Under the pieces are notes generated by a model. The model was given only the letters and a program-made list of their open reading frames with translations, had not been told where the DNA came from and searched no databases. DNA of 64,000 nt from Myxococcales bacterium (GTDB lineage Bacteria > Myxococcota > Myxococcia > Myxococcales > Myxococcaceae): the NCBI GenBank assembly GCA_030681895.1, contig JAUXRI010000102.1, forward strand, positions 1 through 64,000, given 5' to 3'. Of this stretch, positions 7,348 through 16,552 are shown one piece after another (positions within the stretch are counted from its first letter, which is position 1; each line of letters starts with the position of its first letter). The translations under genes were made by a program, and so were the position numbers.

Positions 7348-9885
7348 TCAGCGATTCGTGCTCGACCTGCTCACGCGCCGCCGACGAACAGCCATCAGCA
7401 GCAGCACCGGAACGACGAAGAGCGAGCTCGTCGTCGAGCACCCGCACCCGGTCGGAGGAGGCTTCGTCGTCATCGTGCCGCCGTCGGGCCGATTCGTGAC
7501 GCCCGCATCGATGGGAGCGACGCCCGCGTCCACGCGGACGCCTGCGTCCATCGCGACGCCTGCGTCCGCTTCCACACCCGCGTCGACGACGCTTTCATCG
7601 AAGAACGCTCCACACGCCGGCTCGATGGTGCCTGCCGCGCGCTGCGAGAGCGCGAGCACGTACGCGCCTGCGCCGAAGCCCACCATCGGTGCGTTGAACT
7701 TCCACGCGCCGGTCGTCTCGTCGAACGTCTCGGGAATGAGGTCGGCGTTCGCGGTCGCGTTGCGAGTCACCCAGCTGAGCACCGCGTCGGCCTTCGTGGC
7801 GTCTCCTTGCGCGCGCAACACCATGGAGCCACGCAGGTCGGTGATCACCCACTCGGCCGAGTCATACTCGCTGCCCCACGGAGAGAGGTCGGTCCGCCCT
7901 GCGTGGTCGCGACGGTCGTCATTTCGAGACCACCCCGGCCCCAGCGCGACGCGGAGGCGCTCGAGGCCAGACGTCGTCGCGCGCCCGATGCGTCCACCCG
8001 GTGCGAACAGCCCCATCGCCATCGCGTCGAAGACGGCCGCGTCGAAGAAGTCGGTGCCGGCCACGAGCTCTTCCCGGTTCGAGGCGAGCGCGCCGTTGGA
8101 GTCGGTCAGCTTCTCGGCGATGGAGCGACGCAGCGCCTGCGCCGCCATCCGGTACCGCATCGCACGCATCGGGTCTTGCCGGCGTTCGGCGATGGCAGCG
8201 GCGTCACACAGGCCACGCGCCGCGGTCAGGCTCGTGTACGTCCACGCGCGCTCCCGGCCATTCCAGTGCGTCTCCCAGATGGACGAGTCCTTTCGCATCA
8301 GCCCGGTCGCGGGGTCGATGAGCGCGACGAGTGGATCAGCCACCTTCGTGGCGATGTCATTCCACCGTGCATCGGCGAGCGACGTGTCCTGCGTGTGCAG
8401 CTCATGCTGCCGCAGCGCCCAGAGGAACAAGCCGAAGCCGTCGAACTCGAGGTTGGGGCCGAACGCGTTGAAGTCGGTCTCTTCGACGCCGAAGCCGACG
8501 TAGCGGGTGAGGGACACGACGTACGGCGGCATCGAGTAGCTGCTCAACTCGTTCCAGTTCTGAAACCGGCCACCTTCGGCGTCGAGATAGAAGCGCAGCG
8601 CGTCGCGAGACTCGGAGGTGAGGCCCAGCGTCGCCATCGCCGAGGCCGCGTACGCGCCGTCCCGAATCCACGAATACGTCCACTCACCCGGAGGCAGGCT
8701 CGCGAGCACGGCGCCCGCGCCACGATGCACGATGGTCGCCGGCAACGTCGCGCCACCATCGGCGGCGCGGAAGCGAGACAACCGCGGCTCTCCATCACGT
8801 GAGAGCGACTCGCGGAGGAACGCCTGGCCCGCCTTCACCTGCGCCATCTCGAGCACCACAGCCGACTGCCGGAGCACCGCCTGCTCCTCCATCGACACGC
8901 CCATCGGCACCGTCAGCGCGCGTTGAAACGTCTCCCACGCTGCACGCTCCGCGTCGACGAGCTGCTGCGCCGAGCGGCCATTCACGTACGCGTTCAACCA
9001 GCCCTGCACGGTCGCGCCGCCGAACGGGTCTCCATGGTGCGCGACGACGACGGCGAGCCACCGCTCCTCACCTGCTGGCACATCACCGACGTCGAACTGA
9101 AGCGCGCTCGCCCAGTCGTCCGCCACGCCGAGGTCGCCGGTGCGGTCGGTGAGGTCGCCCGTCGTCTGCTCCACCACGCGAAAGGCGTTCTCGGCCATCG
9201 ATGACGACGCGTTCCACGCTGCCGCGCGACTCGTCATGCCGATGGGACGCGCCACCACCACACCCGCGAACCCGCGCTCGAGCACGTCCCGGCCCGCGCC
9301 GACGGCGATGGTCTCTCCGTTCGTGCCCAGCTCCTGCATCACGCCCGGCCGCCCGAAGCCGAGGTGGAAGTTGTGCAGTGAGAACGCGCTGACGCCGGTG
9401 ACGGTGAAGTTCCCCGCGTTGCGCAGCTTCATCGCCATCACGAACGACGTCTGCGGCAACGAGCGCGGCGCGAACACGTACGTCGTCGCCTCGAGACCCA
9501 GCACGGTGTGCTGCCAGGTGACGATGCCGGAGCCACTGCGAGGACTCGGAGCGGCCGTCACGTAACCGCTCGAGGTCGGCGCTCCGGTGAGCCAGCGCTG
9601 TTGCCCACTGGCGCGCAGGCCGAAGTACGCATCGAACAGCACGTCGCGCGTCTTCACGATTTGAGGCTCGTTGCCGACCCACACCTCGCGGCCCATCGCG
9701 TCGAGCTGCGGCTCCTCGGTGGCGGGCAGGTGCTCGCGGAAGTGGACGACCTTCGAGGTGCGCGCGTCGACCATCACCGCGCCGTGGCCGTTCGACGACG
9801 ACAACGAGAAGAAGGTCCGTGCTGGGGTGGGCTGCGCGAAGACGACGCAGGGCAGGGCGAGCAGGATGAAGAGAGTGAGTCGCAC
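7348..9885 (-). CDS. Exported GH15 glucoamylase-like glycoside hydrolase with MYXO-CTERM tail
   Basis: 845 residues from GTG 9885, which follows AGAAGG and gives a clear signal peptide (LTLFILLALPCVVFAQ); longer in-frame extensions run antisense to the next gene and are rejected. The middle and C-terminal half are an (alpha/alpha)6 GH15-type domain: WTYSWIRDGAYAASAM near 395-415 is the diagnostic W-x-RDG block, and SPWGSEYDSAEW lies near 660. An Asp-Ala-Gly repeat linker (about 750-800) precedes TGCGC, a hydrophobic helix and RRRR, the MYXO-CTERM sorting signal that anchors proteins at the myxobacterial outer surface. Expected activity is exo-release of glucose from starch-like alpha-glucans. 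It is divergent from the DUF1592 gene across a 132-bp region with an operator-like dyad. Confidence 0.88.
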   Translation of the reverse strand: MRLTLFILLALPCVVFAQPTPARTFFSLSSSNGHGAVMVDARTSKVVHFREHLPATEEPQLDAMGREVWVGNEPQIVKTRDVLFDAYFGLRASGQQRWLTGAPTSSGYVTAAPSPRSGSGIVTWQHTVLGLEATTYVFAPRSLPQTSFVMAMKLRNAGNFTVTGVSAFSLHNFHLGFGRPGVMQELGTNGETIAVGAGRDVLERGFAGVVVARPIGMTSRAAAWNASSSMAENAFRVVEQTTGDLTDRTGDLGVADDWASALQFDVGDVPAGEERWLAVVVAHHGDPFGGATVQGWLNAYVNGRSAQQLVDAERAAWETFQRALTVPMGVSMEEQAVLRQSAVVLEMAQVKAGQAFLRESLSRDGEPRLSRFRAADGGATLPATIVHRGAGAVLASLPPGEWTYSWIRDGAYAASAMATLGLTSESRDALRFYLDAEGGRFQNWNELSSYSMPPYVVSLTRYVGFGVEETDFNAFGPNLEFDGFGLFLWALRQHELHTQDTSLADARWNDIATKVADPLVALIDPATGLMRKDSSIWETHWNGRERAWTYTSLTAARGLCDAAAIAERRQDPMRAMRYRMAAQALRRSIAEKLTDSNGALASNREELVAGTDFFDAAVFDAMAMGLFAPGGRIGRATTSGLERLRVALGPGWSRNDDRRDHAGRTDLSPWGSEYDSAEWVITDLRGSMVLRAQGDATKADAVLSWVTRNATANADLIPETFDETTGAWKFNAPMVGFGAGAYVLALSQRAAGTIEPACGAFFDESVVDAGVEADAGVAMDAGVRVDAGVAPIDAGVTNRPDGGTMTTKPPPTGCGCSTTSSLFVVPVLLLMAVRRRRVSRSSTNR

Positions 9886-9909
9886 GGAGAGCCTTCTAGC
9901 GCGGTCGAC

Positions 9910-9928
9910 GAGGAGGACAGTCGTCCTC
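9910..9928. promoter_or_regulatory. 19-bp operator-like dyad in the GH15/DUF1592 divergent region
   Basis: GAGGAGGACAGTCGTCCTC is palindromic at 16 of 19 positions. A 17/19 match occurs at 19467-19485 in the other divergent alpha-glucan promoter region. Here it lies 25 bases before the GH15 start (9885, minus) and 90 bases before the DUF1592 start (10018, plus), close to the 29 and 107 bases seen at the second site. It is a candidate binding site for a shared regulator, not yet identified. Confidence 0.5.
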
Positions 9929-9988
9929 GAAGGCACGGAGTCTGCCTGGGTCGATGTCCAAGCTGTCGGAGTCAGGGTGTTTCGGGCG

Positions 9989-10004
9989 TGGCGCATCACG
10001 TGCT
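9989..10004 (+). promoter_or_regulatory. Weak sigma54-like -24/-12 element upstream of the DUF1592 gene
   Basis: TGGCGCATCACGTGCT has GG and GC at the sigma54 spacing and matches the consensus TGGCACG-N4-TTGC at most conserved positions. The predicted start of transcription would fall about three bases before the ATG at 10018, giving an almost leaderless mRNA, which lowers confidence. It is listed because the parallel promoter at 19555 has a better element. Confidence 0.22.
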
Positions 10005-10017
10005 CATTGCGTGAGCC

Positions 10018-12225
10018 ATGCCGACCCGGCTTCTCGTCTTCGTGGTGCTTCTTGGTGGGTGCTCCAGGCTTCAGACGGCCGAGCCACCTGCTCCGCCCGA
10101 AGGTGGCGACGGAGCTGCGCTGTACGCCGCGCAGTGTGCGAGCTGCCATGGGCCCGCCGCGCGAGGAGGTATCGGTCACGCGCTCGTGCCGTTGAAGCAG
10201 CCCGCCGACGCGCTCCGGCTTCGCATCGTGAGCACCATGCCGCCGGGGAACGAGGGGAGCTGCGACGAGACCTGTGCACGCGCCATCGTGACGTGGCTGA
10301 TGTCGCTCCCGGCTGATCAGCCGCCCCTCGTGTGTGACTCGTTTCCTCCCGCGCGTCGTCAGCTTCGGCTGCTCACGCGGCGCGAGTACGCGAACAGCGT
10401 CTCTGATCTTCTCGGAGCGCCAGTTGGCCGTGCGTGCGCGTCGGATGCCACGTGCACCGTTGCAACCGAGTCGTGCGTCAGCGGAACGTGCATGCGTGAC
10501 GGTTGCGGCGTGCGGACGTTTCTCTGGCGCGCAAATGGGCGACGGCCTGCCTCGATTCACGTCGCGGGCTCGTTCAATGGTTGGTCTGCGACGGTCGCTG
10601 CCGGCGGCTGGGCGATGACGCTCGTCGCAGGGTCCGACTCGTACGTCGTGAAGCGGCCGCTCACCAACGGCACACACCAGTACAAGTTCGTCGTCGATGG
10701 GCAGTGGGTGCTCGACGAGGGAAATCCGGAGCGCGCGTCCGACGGCTTTGGCGGCAACAACTCGGTGCTGAACGTGCAGTGCAACGGAACGAGCACGCCT
10801 GCCCCGATGAGCGAGCTCGTCGCCACCTTTCCACCCGAGTCGCGACCGAAGGGCTTCACGTTCGACAACAATGCAGAGGCGGGGCTCGTGACCTCGGGCC
10901 ACGTCGAAGCGTACCTGGGCGCGGCCACCTCTCTCGCGGGACGCGTGACCGCTCCCTGTCGGCCGACGGGCTCCGACGCCCGGCCCTGCGCGGAGCAGTT
11001 CGTCACCACCTTCGGTCGTCGCGTCTTCCGCCGGCCGCTCACGATGGAAGAGGTGACGCGCTACTCGTCTGTCATCGTCGCCGCGCCGTCCTTCGACGCG
11101 GGCCTCGTGCGCGCCGCGGAGTGGATGTTCTCGTCGCCGCACTTTCTCTATCGAAGCGAGCTCGGCGTGCCGCAGGCCGATGGAACGTTTCGCCTCACGC
11201 CGTGGGAGCTCGCGACCGCGCTCTCGTACTCGTTGTGGCAGACGACGCCTGACGACGCCCTCCTCGACGCTGCGGCGCAGGGAAAGCTCTCGACGCCAGA
11301 CGACGTGGCTCGTGAAGCGCGCCGCCTGCTGACCGACCTGCGCGCGAGAGTGGCGATGGGAACCTTCGCGACGCAGTGGCTGGGCCTCGAGCGGCTCACG
11401 ACGGTGGACAAGGCGCCGGGCGTGTACCCGTCGTTCACGCCAGAACTCCGCGCTTCGATGGCCACCGAGACGCCAGCGTTCTTCGAGCACGTGCTGTTCG
11501 ACGGCACCGGCCGCTTCGAGGAGTTGTTCACCGCGCCGTACTCGTTCGTCGACGGGCCTCTCGCGCGGCACTACGGCATGGAGGCGCCGGCGATGCGTGA
11601 GAAGCGCGACGTTCCTTCCGTGCGCGCCGCAGGGCTGCTGGGCCACGCGAGCGTGCTGTCGAGCTACGCGCACTCGGATCAATCGTCTCCCGTGAAGCGC
11701 GGCGTCTTCGTTCGAGAGCACCTGCTGTGTCAGGACTTTCCCGTGCCGCCGGCGAACGCTGGTGGGGTTCCGAAGATCGACCCGAACGCGACGACGCGAG
11801 AGCGGTTTCGTCAACACTCGGCCGATCCATCGTGCCGCGCATGTCATCAGTACATCGACGAGGTGGGCTTCGGCTTCGAGGGCTTCGACGCCATCGGTGG
11901 AGCGCGCGCTCTCGAGAACGGGAAGGCAATCGATACGACCGGCGAGCTCCGCGACGTCGAGGCGTTCGGCGCGGGCACCACGACGTCCTTCACTTCGCTC
12001 CCCCAATTGGCCACGCAGCTCGCGCAGAGCCAACGCGCACAGTCGTGCTTCGCCACCATGGTGTTCCGACAGACGCGAGGCCGGCACGAACGCGACGAGG
12101 AGCGCTGCACGGTCGAGGCGCTCTCGAGCGGCTTCCTGAGGACCGGTGGCGACGTGCGTGAGCTCTTCGTTCAGTCGCTCGCCGACGAACGCTTCCTCAC
12201 CCGGTCGAGCGAGGTGGCGCCATGA
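10018..12225 (+). CDS. DUF1592-family cytochrome-type lipoprotein with inserted CBM48-like glycogen-binding domain
   Basis: 735 residues. Lipobox LGGC (Cys 15) follows the signal peptide. A haem-type CASCH motif lies at 40-44. The DUF1587-like segment (LTRREYANSVSDLL, about 117-131) is interrupted by a Cys-rich loop and then a CBM48/AMPK-type fold at about 164-256: hallmark GSFNGW, then HQYKFVVDGQWVLDEGN. DUF1595/DUF1592 regions follow (about 320-540: TTFGRRVFRRPLT, SSPHFLYRSELG), then DUF1588 with a second CRACH motif (about 607) and a DUF1585-like C-terminus. Family members in Planctomycetes and Myxococcota pair with DUF1552 proteins and are thought to be haem-linked redox proteins; no activity is established. 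The starch-binding insert is unusual and fits the amylase neighbours. It overlaps the next gene by four bases. Confidence 0.85.
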   Translation: MPTRLLVFVVLLGGCSRLQTAEPPAPPEGGDGAALYAAQCASCHGPAARGGIGHALVPLKQPADALRLRIVSTMPPGNEGSCDETCARAIVTWLMSLPADQPPLVCDSFPPARRQLRLLTRREYANSVSDLLGAPVGRACASDATCTVATESCVSGTCMRDGCGVRTFLWRANGRRPASIHVAGSFNGWSATVAAGGWAMTLVAGSDSYVVKRPLTNGTHQYKFVVDGQWVLDEGNPERASDGFGGNNSVLNVQCNGTSTPAPMSELVATFPPESRPKGFTFDNNAEAGLVTSGHVEAYLGAATSLAGRVTAPCRPTGSDARPCAEQFVTTFGRRVFRRPLTMEEVTRYSSVIVAAPSFDAGLVRAAEWMFSSPHFLYRSELGVPQADGTFRLTPWELATALSYSLWQTTPDDALLDAAAQGKLSTPDDVAREARRLLTDLRARVAMGTFATQWLGLERLTTVDKAPGVYPSFTPELRASMATETPAFFEHVLFDGTGRFEELFTAPYSFVDGPLARHYGMEAPAMREKRDVPSVRAAGLLGHASVLSSYAHSDQSSPVKRGVFVREHLLCQDFPVPPANAGGVPKIDPNATTRERFRQHSADPSCRACHQYIDEVGFGFEGFDAIGGARALENGKAIDTTGELRDVEAFGAGTTTSFTSLPQLATQLAQSQRAQSCFATMVFRQTRGRHERDEERCTVEALSSGFLRTGGDVRELFVQSLADERFLTRSSEVAP

Positions 12226-13577
12226 CGTTCTCCAGACGCTCGGCGCTGAAGGCGTTGGGACACACCGCCCTGGCGCTCCCGTTCTTCGAGGCGCTGCGGC
12301 CGGGTCGCGCCAACGCTCAAGCCGCGCGGCAGGCGAAGCGCGTCATCTTCTTCTACTTCCCCGACGGCGTGCTTGGGCCCAGCGCGCAGGGACAGCCGAG
12401 CCGATGGCATTGCTCCGGCTCCGAGACGAACTTCACGATGCCGGATCAGCTGAACCCGCTCACGGCCTTCAAGGGCGACTGTCTGTTCTTCAACGGCCTC
12501 AGCATGGGCGGCACCGACTCGGGCAGTCACCCTGGCGGCGCGAAGAAGCTCCTCACCGGCGTCGACGGCGGCAACGGCGAGAGCGTCGACCACTTCCTGT
12601 CTCGCACGGTCGGCGCGTCGGCCGCGTGGCGGCACCTGTACCTCGGCGCGATGGCCACGCAGAACAACGCGTCAGGCGACAAGTTCATCGTCTACCCGAC
12701 CGCCGGGCAGACCGTCGCGCCGCGCGACAACCCACGGCAGGTGTTCCAGCAGCTCTTCGCGAACGCGATGGTGGGCGACGCCGGCACGCCGAACCTCGCG
12801 CTCACCGACACGCGGCTGTCCGTCATCGACAACGCGAAGGCCGAGCTCGACGCGCTCAAGTCGAAGCTGGGTGGCTCCGAGGCGCGCAAGCTCGACCTGC
12901 ACCTCGAGGCGTTGCGTGAAGTGGAGCGTCGCGTGAAGCCGATGGCCAATACGCCCGCGCCGTCGTCGTGCGTGACGCCGTCCATCGACCTGACGGGTTT
13001 CACGGACAGCCAGCTCTACGACGCGTCGAAGTTCGGTCACATCCTCCGCGCGCAGATCGACGTGATGGTGACGGCGATGGCGTGCGGGCTGACGAAGGTG
13101 GGAACGCTGCAGGCGTCGATGCACACCAGCGAGCTCATCTTGAGCCGCATGCCCGGCACCGAGATGTACGAGCCGGGGTTCGACATGCGCAGCCATCAGG
13201 CCTCGCACTACGGCGACTCGCACGACCTCTCGAAACGCGAGGTGCGCTCCTATCTGCAGCAGCGGCGATGGTTCGTGGAGCAGTTCGCGTATCTGCTCGG
13301 CGAGCTGAAGAAGCGCCCCGATGGAGATGGCACGATGCTCGACTCGTCGGTGGTGATGCTGTGCACCGAGGTCTGTGACGGCAACACGCACCTGCATGAC
13401 AACATGCCGTTCATCGTCGCCGGCCGGGCCGGTGGGCGGATCAACCCGGGACGGTTGCTGCACACAAACGGAACACGCCATGGAGCGTTACTGGGCGCGC
13501 TGGCGCAGTCGATGGGCGCGACCGTGCAGGGTTGGGGTGACGGCAACTCGGGCCCGTTGAGCGGCGTGTTGAGCTGA
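12222..13577 (+). CDS. DUF1552-family protein with Tat signal
   Basis: 451 residues, start ATG 12222 overlapping the previous stop (ATGA), so the pair is translationally coupled. The N-terminus carries a twin-arginine signal (SRRSALKALG, then a hydrophobic stretch to ANAQA), implying export of a folded, possibly cofactor-bound protein. The body has the family's conserved pattern FFYFPDGVLGP, SMGGTDSGSHPGGAKKLLTG, and a C-terminal HDNMPFIVAGRAGG followed by GRLLHTNGTRHGALLGALAQ, which resembles the DUF1501/sulfatase-like fold. DUF1552 almost always accompanies a DUF1592/DUF1588 protein, as here. Its substrate is unknown; the neighbourhood suggests alpha-glucans. The gene ends tail-to-tail with the next, eight bases away. 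Confidence 0.85.
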   Translation: MTFSRRSALKALGHTALALPFFEALRPGRANAQAARQAKRVIFFYFPDGVLGPSAQGQPSRWHCSGSETNFTMPDQLNPLTAFKGDCLFFNGLSMGGTDSGSHPGGAKKLLTGVDGGNGESVDHFLSRTVGASAAWRHLYLGAMATQNNASGDKFIVYPTAGQTVAPRDNPRQVFQQLFANAMVGDAGTPNLALTDTRLSVIDNAKAELDALKSKLGGSEARKLDLHLEALREVERRVKPMANTPAPSSCVTPSIDLTGFTDSQLYDASKFGHILRAQIDVMVTAMACGLTKVGTLQASMHTSELILSRMPGTEMYEPGFDMRSHQASHYGDSHDLSKREVRSYLQQRRWFVEQFAYLLGELKKRPDGDGTMLDSSVVMLCTEVCDGNTHLHDNMPFIVAGRAGGRINPGRLLHTNGTRHGALLGALAQSMGATVQGWGDGNSGPLSGVLS

Positions 13578-13585
13578 GGCGCCGC

Positions 13586-14278
13586 TCAGTCGCGATAGTC
13601 GACCGACGCACCGCCCGACGTCTGCACCCGCGTATTCGCCGGGTGCCCGTGCACCGTCACGCTGCCACCGCCCGAGAGCTCACCAGCGATGGACTCGAGC
13701 GCGGTCAGTTCGAGGTCAGCGCCGCCACTTGCGTCGACCGCGACGTGCGTGACTCTCAGCTGCCGACCGTCGACGTCTGCGCCACCCGACACCGTGAGCT
13801 GTGCGGCCTTCGCGACACCTGAGGCCTTCACCTCCACGCCGCCGCTGGCGTGCAGCTCGAACGACTCCACGTCGAGTCCGCGCACCTCGAAATCGACGCC
13901 ACCGCTCAGGTCCGCAGAGAAGCGTGGTGCTGCCGCGTCGGCGAGCAGCACGTCCGTTCCACCCGAGGCCTCGAGCCGGCTCAAGGAGGGCGTCGTCAAC
14001 CGCAGCACGATGGAGCGCGTCGCTCGAAGGGACTCACGCGTCGTCTTGCGGATGATCAGCCGCCCGTCGACGACCTCCGTCTTGATGAGCGGGAGCAGGT
14101 TGTCGTCGCCTTCGATGGTCAGCGACGTCGGCCCGCGTGAGATTTCGAGGCGCACGCCGTCGGCAGCAGAGACGCTCGTGAAGTCGGCGATGGGTCGAGA
14201 TTGGGTGGCGGTGACGCCACTCCCGGCGACGCCGCACGCGGTGGTGGCCAGGGTGATGAGGAGAAGAGGAGCTCGCAT
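13586..14278 (-). CDS. Putative auto-transporter adhesin head GIN domain (DUF2807) lipoprotein
   Basis: 230 residues from ATG 14278. The signal peptide ends in TTAC-G, a weak but plausible lipobox. The mature part is a right-handed beta-helix-like DUF2807 fold: successive strands with recurrent SGG motifs (EASGGTDV, DLSGGVDF, HASGGVEV, VSGGADVD, DASGGADL, ELSGGGSV, TSGGASVD) about 20 residues apart, preceded by RPIADFTSVSAADGVRLEI, the typical family entry. Such proteins are exported and surface-associated in Bacteroidetes and Proteobacteria, but their role is not settled. It is convergent with the DUF1552 gene and divergent from the FHA-sigma54 gene. Confidence 0.82.
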   Translation of the reverse strand: MRAPLLLITLATTACGVAGSGVTATQSRPIADFTSVSAADGVRLEISRGPTSLTIEGDDNLLPLIKTEVVDGRLIIRKTTRESLRATRSIVLRLTTPSLSRLEASGGTDVLLADAAAPRFSADLSGGVDFEVRGLDVESFELHASGGVEVKASGVAKAAQLTVSGGADVDGRQLRVTHVAVDASGGADLELTALESIAGELSGGGSVTVHGHPANTRVQTSGGASVDYRD

Positions 14279-14498
14279 GGTGCCACCCGTACGGGCAGCC
14301 GCGGCGGCGATTGCGGGAATGAACGAGCCGACGAACAACTCGCTCGAGGAGCGCAACGGCGCGGTTGCTTCGCGTCGCGGACCGACCTCGTGGCGGGCAA
14401 ACCGCATTCGACAGCCGTTCCGGTGCGGCGTGCACTGCCAACGCTTTTGGCGCAAGCGGCGGCCCAGCTGCGGATTCCAGGCGGTAAGGTCTGCCCCG

Positions 14499-15827
14499 AT
14501 GTCGACAGGCGCACACACCGAGACCGACCCGAAGTTGCCGCTGCAGCTCACCCGACTGCGGCGTCCCGCGGCCGTGGAGTGGACCGACAGCACCGGCCCG
14601 CATCGCCTCCCGCTCACCGGCACCATGGTGGTGGGCACGGCCGAGGGCGTGCCGCTTCGAGTCGTCGACGCGCGCGTCTCGCGACTGCACGCAGAGCTCA
14701 CCCTCGACGACGGCGGCATCTGGGTTCGCGACCTCGGGAGCACCAACGGCACCTGGGTCGATTCGGTGCGCGTCGACCGCGTGCGCCTCGAGCAGGACGG
14801 CCGGTTTCGTCTGGGCTCCCTCGACGTCTCGGTGCGCTTCGATTCGCCGACGAAGATTGCGCTGTGGCCGCAGGACCGGCTCGGCTCGCTGCTCGGCCGC
14901 TCCGACGCGATGCGCGAGCTCTTCATGCAGCTCACGAAGGTCGCCGCGAGCGACGCGTCGGTGCTGATTCACGGAGAGACGGGCACGGGCAAGGAGCTCG
15001 TCGCGCAAGAGCTCCACGCAGCGTCGCGCCGCGCGAGCAAGCCGTTGGTGGTCGTCGACTGTGCGTCGTTGCCAGAGAACCTGCTCGAGGCCGAGCTCTT
15101 CGGTCACGCGCGTGGAGCGTTCACCGGCGCGGTGGCTGCGCGCACCGGCTCCATCGAGGCGGCGGAGGGCGGGACCGTCTTCCTCGACGAGGTCGGTGAG
15201 CTGCCCCTGTCGATGCAGCCGAAGCTCCTGCGCGTGCTCGAGTCGAAGAGCGTGCGCCGGGTCGGTGAGAACGAGGCGCGGCCCGTGAACGTGCGGTTCG
15301 TCTGCGCGACGCATCGCGACCTCGAGGCGATGGTGGCGCAGGGGCAGTTTCGCGAAGACCTCTTCTTCCGCCTCGCCGTGTTGCCGCTGCACGTGCCGCC
15401 GCTGCGGTCGCGCCCTGACGACCTCGACCTGTTGCTGACTCACTTCCTCGCTGGGCGTGAGGGCGTGCCCATCGACACGGCGACGAAGGACCTGCTGCGT
15501 GGGCAGCGCTGGCCGGGGAACGTTCGACAGCTGAAAGGGTTCGCGGAGCGGGTTGCCGCGCTGGGCCTCGAGCGCGCGGTGTCGATGCTCAAGGGCGTCG
15601 AGGTGACGCGCGAGCCGCCGCGCGCTGCTGCGCCTGCGGGGAATCCGCTCGAGGTCGACCTGGGCATGCCGTTCAAGGACCTGCGCGAACGCTGGGTCGA
15701 CCACCTCGAGCGCGAGTACCTGAAGGGGCTGATCAGCAAGGTCGGCCGGAACGCTGGCTCGCTCTCCGACTCCGCTGGCCTCGACCGCAGCTACATCAAC
15801 CGGCTGCTGAAGAAGCACGAGCTCTGA
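14499..15827 (+). CDS. FHA-domain sigma54-dependent transcriptional activator
   Basis: 442 residues, start ATG 14499. The N-terminal FHA domain (about 30-100: GxxxGVPLRVVDARVSRLHAEL, DLGSTNGTWVD) binds phosphothreonine. The central AAA+ domain (about 125-345) has Walker A GETGTGKE, the sigma54-contacting GAFTGA loop, Walker B GGTVFLDEVGEL and the FREDLFFRLA arginine-finger region. The C-terminus ends in a Fis-type helix-turn-helix (SLSDSAGLDRSYINRLLKKH). FHA activators are a myxobacterial speciality, usually switched on by Hanks-type kinases; the kinase at 16553 is a nearby candidate partner. It is a candidate activator of the sigma54-like alpha-glucan promoters in this window, but nothing directly links them. 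Confidence 0.92.
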   Translation: MSTGAHTETDPKLPLQLTRLRRPAAVEWTDSTGPHRLPLTGTMVVGTAEGVPLRVVDARVSRLHAELTLDDGGIWVRDLGSTNGTWVDSVRVDRVRLEQDGRFRLGSLDVSVRFDSPTKIALWPQDRLGSLLGRSDAMRELFMQLTKVAASDASVLIHGETGTGKELVAQELHAASRRASKPLVVVDCASLPENLLEAELFGHARGAFTGAVAARTGSIEAAEGGTVFLDEVGELPLSMQPKLLRVLESKSVRRVGENEARPVNVRFVCATHRDLEAMVAQGQFREDLFFRLAVLPLHVPPLRSRPDDLDLLLTHFLAGREGVPIDTATKDLLRGQRWPGNVRQLKGFAERVAALGLERAVSMLKGVEVTREPPRAAAPAGNPLEVDLGMPFKDLRERWVDHLEREYLKGLISKVGRNAGSLSDSAGLDRSYINRLLKKHEL

Positions 15828-15839
15828 GCAGGCCTCGAC

Positions 15840-16331
15840 ATGGACGAGTTGACCGCACGCATCGGCGCGCTACGCCGCCGGAAGAAGGAACTCGAGCTCG
15901 ACGTGCTCCGGCTCGCAGCGACCGCCGCCAACCTCGAGAGGCTGCTCGAAACGCGCGAGGACCCAGCGCTCGCCCAGCGGCTCGCAGCCGTCCAGCCCCA
16001 GCTCGAGGTGGCGCAGCATGAGGCCGAGCGCGTCGCCGACGAGCTCGAAGGCCTGGAACACGAACGCCTCGAGCAGGCCGAGTCCATCGACGAGCTGGAG
16101 CGGTTGGTCGACTCCTTCGCCGTCGTCGCTCAGAAGGCGCCCGAGCTGGCCACGGTGCTCAACGCGATGCGGTTGATGGTGGGGGCGCTCGCGACGGCTC
16201 GCCGGCTCCAGCGCGCGCAGCCGGGCCTGACGGAGCCAGCCGACATCGTTGCCTCACTGACGCGGTCGTTGATGTTGTTGGCTGAGACGATGTCGAGGGC
16301 CGCTGCGCACGAGACGCTGCGCGAGTCGTGA
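15840..16331 (+). CDS. Coiled-coil protein, unknown function
   Basis: 163 residues beginning 12 bases after the FHA-sigma54 gene, so probably co-transcribed with it. Residues 1-105 form a long charged helix rich in Glu, Arg, Leu and Ala with heptad spacing (RRRKKELELDVLRLAATAAN, later ELEGLEHERLEQAESIDELE), then a more hydrophobic helical C-terminus. No signal peptide or membrane segment is present. Its position between an FHA activator and a Ser/Thr kinase suggests a scaffold or partner in that signalling group; this is inference from context only. Confidence 0.65.
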   Translation: MDELTARIGALRRRKKELELDVLRLAATAANLERLLETREDPALAQRLAAVQPQLEVAQHEAERVADELEGLEHERLEQAESIDELERLVDSFAVVAQKAPELATVLNAMRLMVGALATARRLQRAQPGLTEPADIVASLTRSLMLLAETMSRAAAHETLRES

Positions 16332-16552
16332 CACCGTCAGCTCGACCAGTGCTCCGTGTTCCTCTTCTCGGAGCGTTCTGGTCCACGCTTCAGTGCGTTC
16401 AGCATCGTCACGCAGGTCTTCGCAGCGACGACGTGGCGACCTCGGGCCGCAGGTGCCGGTCCCGGAGACGCCCTCGCCACCGCGCTCCAGCGCGACCCCG
16501 AGCACACGACCGCGAAGCAGGAACCCGTCTCGCTGTGCGAAGCTGACGGCCC

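Noticed and set aside
9886..12087. Minus-strand frame that extends the GH15 gene to 1,579 codons
   Set aside because: The extra 734 codons run antisense to the DUF1592 gene, are Arg/His-rich with shadow-type composition, and a good GTG start with ribosome-binding site and signal peptide exists at 9885.
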